NCBI GenBank assembly: GCA_047639555.1
Contig: JBLIOE010000008.1
Span: forward strand, 1-64,000
Direction of reading: 5' to 3'
Source of the DNA: JAJRXC01 sp047639555
Lineage (GTDB): Bacteria; Actinomycetota; Acidimicrobiia; Acidimicrobiales; Aldehydirespiratoraceae
DNA: 64,000 nucleotides
In this document: in pieces, positions 62,287 to 64,000 of the stretch
Layout: every line of letters begins with the position of its first letter
Position numbering within the stretch: position 1 is the first letter of the stretch
Notes under the pieces: generated by a model
What the model saw: the letters and a program-made list of their open reading frames with translations, nothing else
Databases searched by the model: none
What the model was told of the DNA's origin: nothing
Translations under genes and position numbers: made by a program

Positions 62287-63100
62287 ACGCAACGATGCCT
62301 GCCTCGATCGCGGCCATCAGCTCATTGAACCGTTTCCGATGGGTGGTCTCGAGATCGAACGCCCCCTCGGGAATGCCGGCGAACACGTAGCGCTCGCCGC
62401 TACGGAGGGCCTCAAGTACACGGTCAGCGCACGTCGATGGCTCGAGACCAACGAGGCCCGCAAACTCTCGGGTGGGGTCGTCGACCAGTCGGCCCATCTC
62501 GGCCGGGCGGTTGCGCTCGGCATCGACAATCAGCGACCGCACCATTCCTGGCAACAGTGCTGATGCCCGGATCGGGGTGTCAACAAGTTCGTCGGCCAGG
62601 GCATCGGTGAGCGAAAGGATCGCCGCCTTCGACGTGCCATAGATACCAGTGGCGCCGAGGGCTGTGATCGACGATGTGTTGAAGATGTGGCCCGGTTCAC
62701 CGCCCGCTTGCATACGAGGAAGAAACGCGGTGACACCGTTGACCGTGCCCATCACGTTGACGTTGTACACCCACTGCCAGTCCTCGATGATTGAGTCGCC
62801 GAAGCCCTTGAACAACAGAACACCGGCGTTGTTGCAGAGCACGTGAACGGCACCAAAGGTGTCGTAGGCGGCATCGGCAAGGGCAACGACGGAGTCGTTG
62901 TTGGCCACGTCGACGTGTACCGCGACCGACTCGGTTCCGGCCCGCGACACAGATGCGGCGACGGCGGTCGCCCGCTCGAGATCGATGTCAGCAACCACGG
63001 TGCGCATTCCGCTTGCGGCGAACGCGAGGATCAAGGCCTCGCCGATGCCGCTGGCGCCGCCGGTGACGACAGCGACTCGTCCATTGAGTTCTTCCATCAT
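62273..63100 (-). CDS. SDR-family oxidoreductase
   Basis: About 275 aa from ATG 63100 (or 63097). NAD site TGGASGIGEALILAF, Asp in VADIDLERA for NAD(H), CNNAGV, catalytic YGTSK. C-terminal extension of about 40 residues beyond the usual SDR core. Ten bp after the GST-like gene in the same operon. Convergent with the P450 gene; a role in oxidising the P450 product is possible but not shown. Confidence 0.9.
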   Translation of the reverse strand: MMEELNGRVAVVTGGASGIGEALILAFAASGMRTVVADIDLERATAVAASVSRAGTESVAVHVDVANNDSVVALADAAYDTFGAVHVLCNNAGVLLFKGFGDSIIEDWQWVYNVNVMGTVNGVTAFLPRMQAGGEPGHIFNTSSITALGATGIYGTSKAAILSLTDALADELVDTPIRASALLPGMVRSLIVDAERNRPAEMGRLVDDPTREFAGLVGLEPSTCADRVLEALRSGERYVFAGIPEGAFDLETTHRKRFNELMAAIEAGIVASSGE

Positions 63101-63110
63101 TCGATGCTCG

Positions 63111-63824
63111 TCAGTCGCCCTTGGCGACGGGGACTTCGATGCCAGCGTCGGCCGCTCGTCCGAGCACCTTGAGATATCCGGCATAGGCCTCGATCAGATC
63201 CTCTTCGGTTGGGCTCGTCGCGATGACGTGCGGGTCGGCGAGCAGTGTGTCTCGCCATGCTCGGACGAGCGACAGCTCCTCGGGAATTTCGAATCCGTGG
63301 AAGTGGCGAAGGCCGCAGAATCGGACGAACATCGGTGCCGCGGTCGCATCCACGAGGCCGATCGAATCGCCCGCCCAGTAGCCATCGACGTAGCCGCGAG
63401 CCTTCAGTCGTCGTTCCATCTCCGTGAGGTGCTCGAGGAGCGCGTCGGTGAGCGCTTCGTCGCGCTCGGGTCGCACGTTCATGAGGCGACGTTCGTAGGC
63501 CGGACAGGGGCCGTCGTTCCACCACTCGACCCACATTCGGGCCGCGGCCCGCTCGGTTGGGTCAGCGGGAAGCAGCGCGGGCGCGGGCCACCGTTCTTCG
63601 ATCCACTCATTGATGACGTGCGACGGATGTATCTCAAGGTCGCCCCACTCCAGGAGGGGTACGGAACCCATCGATGATTTCGTCATGAACCAGTCGGGCC
63701 GGTTCACGAGATCAATGTCGATGGTCTCGATTTCTATACCTTTGGCCGCGAACGCGATCTCGCTGCGATGGCAGAAGTTGCAGGTGATTGCCTTGTAGAG
63801 CGTGGGCGGAGCCTCGGTGGCCAT
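63111..63824 (-). CDS. Glutathione-S-transferase-fold protein
   Basis: 237 aa. N-terminal thioredoxin-like domain with CNFCHRSEIAFAAKGIEIE (CxxC at the active position), and the GST motif SMGSVPLLEWGDLEIHPSHVI. The all-helical C-terminal domain follows from about 95. Actinobacteria usually use mycothiol, so a glutaredoxin-like or omega-class role is possible. Lies six bp after the partial gene upstream. Confidence 0.85.
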   Translation of the reverse strand: MATEAPPTLYKAITCNFCHRSEIAFAAKGIEIETIDIDLVNRPDWFMTKSSMGSVPLLEWGDLEIHPSHVINEWIEERWPAPALLPADPTERAAARMWVEWWNDGPCPAYERRLMNVRPERDEALTDALLEHLTEMERRLKARGYVDGYWAGDSIGLVDATAAPMFVRFCGLRHFHGFEIPEELSLVRAWRDTLLADPHVIATSPTEEDLIEAYAGYLKVLGRAADAGIEVPVAKGD

Positions 63825-63830
63825 AGTGGT

Positions 63831-64000
63831 TTACCCGACGTCGATCGCGTCGGAGATCGGTACGAATGTGAGCGTCGCGCGGTCGTACTCGACGAGCACG
63901 AGTTGGTCTCGAGCGTCGACCTTGTCGGCCCGGATCGTGGCGAACTCGTAACCCGGCAGCGAGAGGTCGGGCACGTTGTCGAGCGCCGCGAGCCAGGTCT
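63831..64000 (-). CDS. C-terminal end of an unidentified protein (runs off the right edge)
   Basis: Open frame from base 64000 to TAA at 63831-63833, 55 residues ending in YDRATLTFVPISDAIDVG. The C-terminus is acidic and beta-rich. Too short to name. Six bp from the GST-like start, so probably the same operon. Confidence 0.6.
   Translation of the reverse strand, partial: TWLAALDNVPDLSLPGYEFATIRADKVDARDQLVLVEYDRATLTFVPISDAIDVG

Overview
The window is GC-rich, densely packed DNA from a free-living actinobacterium. I infer class Acidimicrobiia or a close relative, but no 16S rRNA is present to confirm it. The hints are a RamB/ScfR-type regulator beside the glyoxylate-shunt genes, a TIGR03086 (DinB/mycothiol-type) protein, a Toprim primase overlapping the primary sigma factor gene, frequent GTG starts, and many ATGA/GTGA overlaps. 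Sulfatases, a sarcosine-oxidase operon and a CYP153-like P450 suggest an aquatic heterotroph living on sulfated, methylated-amine and aliphatic substrates.

Layout. 1-2758: a truncated membrane histidine kinase, divergent from a DHp-REC-nucleotide-cyclase-PilZ-like protein. 2755-6504: a minus-strand operon of carotenoid oxygenase, a frameshifted M28-like gene and an acyl-CoA dehydrogenase. 6546-12346: cyclopropane synthase, then aceB-aceA divergent from the RamB-like regulator. 12361-30490: mostly housekeeping genes (phoH-ybeY-CorC-like-era, an apbE/ferric-reductase-like operon, dinG-type helicase, uppS, recO, glyS, nagZ-like, dnaG-sigA), ending with an HTH/LAGLIDADG-like ORF that runs into tRNA-Asn, and a CAT tRNA. 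30491-36791: a TIGR03086 protein, metY and a four-gene sarcosine-oxidase-type operon. 36803-44148: lipoproteins, a peroxiredoxin with an in-frame UGA at its catalytic cysteine, an IMPase, a cupredoxin lipoprotein, NUDIX, thioesterase and tRNA-Val. 44184-57020: an accessory catabolic block with two Cys-type sulfatases, an alkylsulfatase-like MBL protein, two TetR regulators, an orphan binding lipoprotein, a fused MFS transporter, SnoaL domains, SDRs and an amidohydrolase. 57052-64000: a lipoprotein, an APH-fold pseudokinase candidate coupled to an MscS channel, a cold-shock protein, a CYP153-like P450, an SDR, a GST-like protein and a truncated gene.

The strongest unusual signals are these: (1) the probable selenocysteine peroxiredoxin at 38075-38521, which normal ORF calling splits at a UGA codon; (2) two 47-nt palindromic elements with identical outer arms, each just past the stop codon of a minus-strand gene; (3) a 36-nt sequence repeated, with one mismatch, directly after two different tRNA genes; (4) a homing-endonuclease-like ORF whose stop codon lies inside tRNA-Asn; (5) the sulfatase/MBL/SDR block, which may encode an uncharacterised sulfate-ester pathway. 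No CRISPR array, insertion sequence, prophage or rRNA operon was seen.
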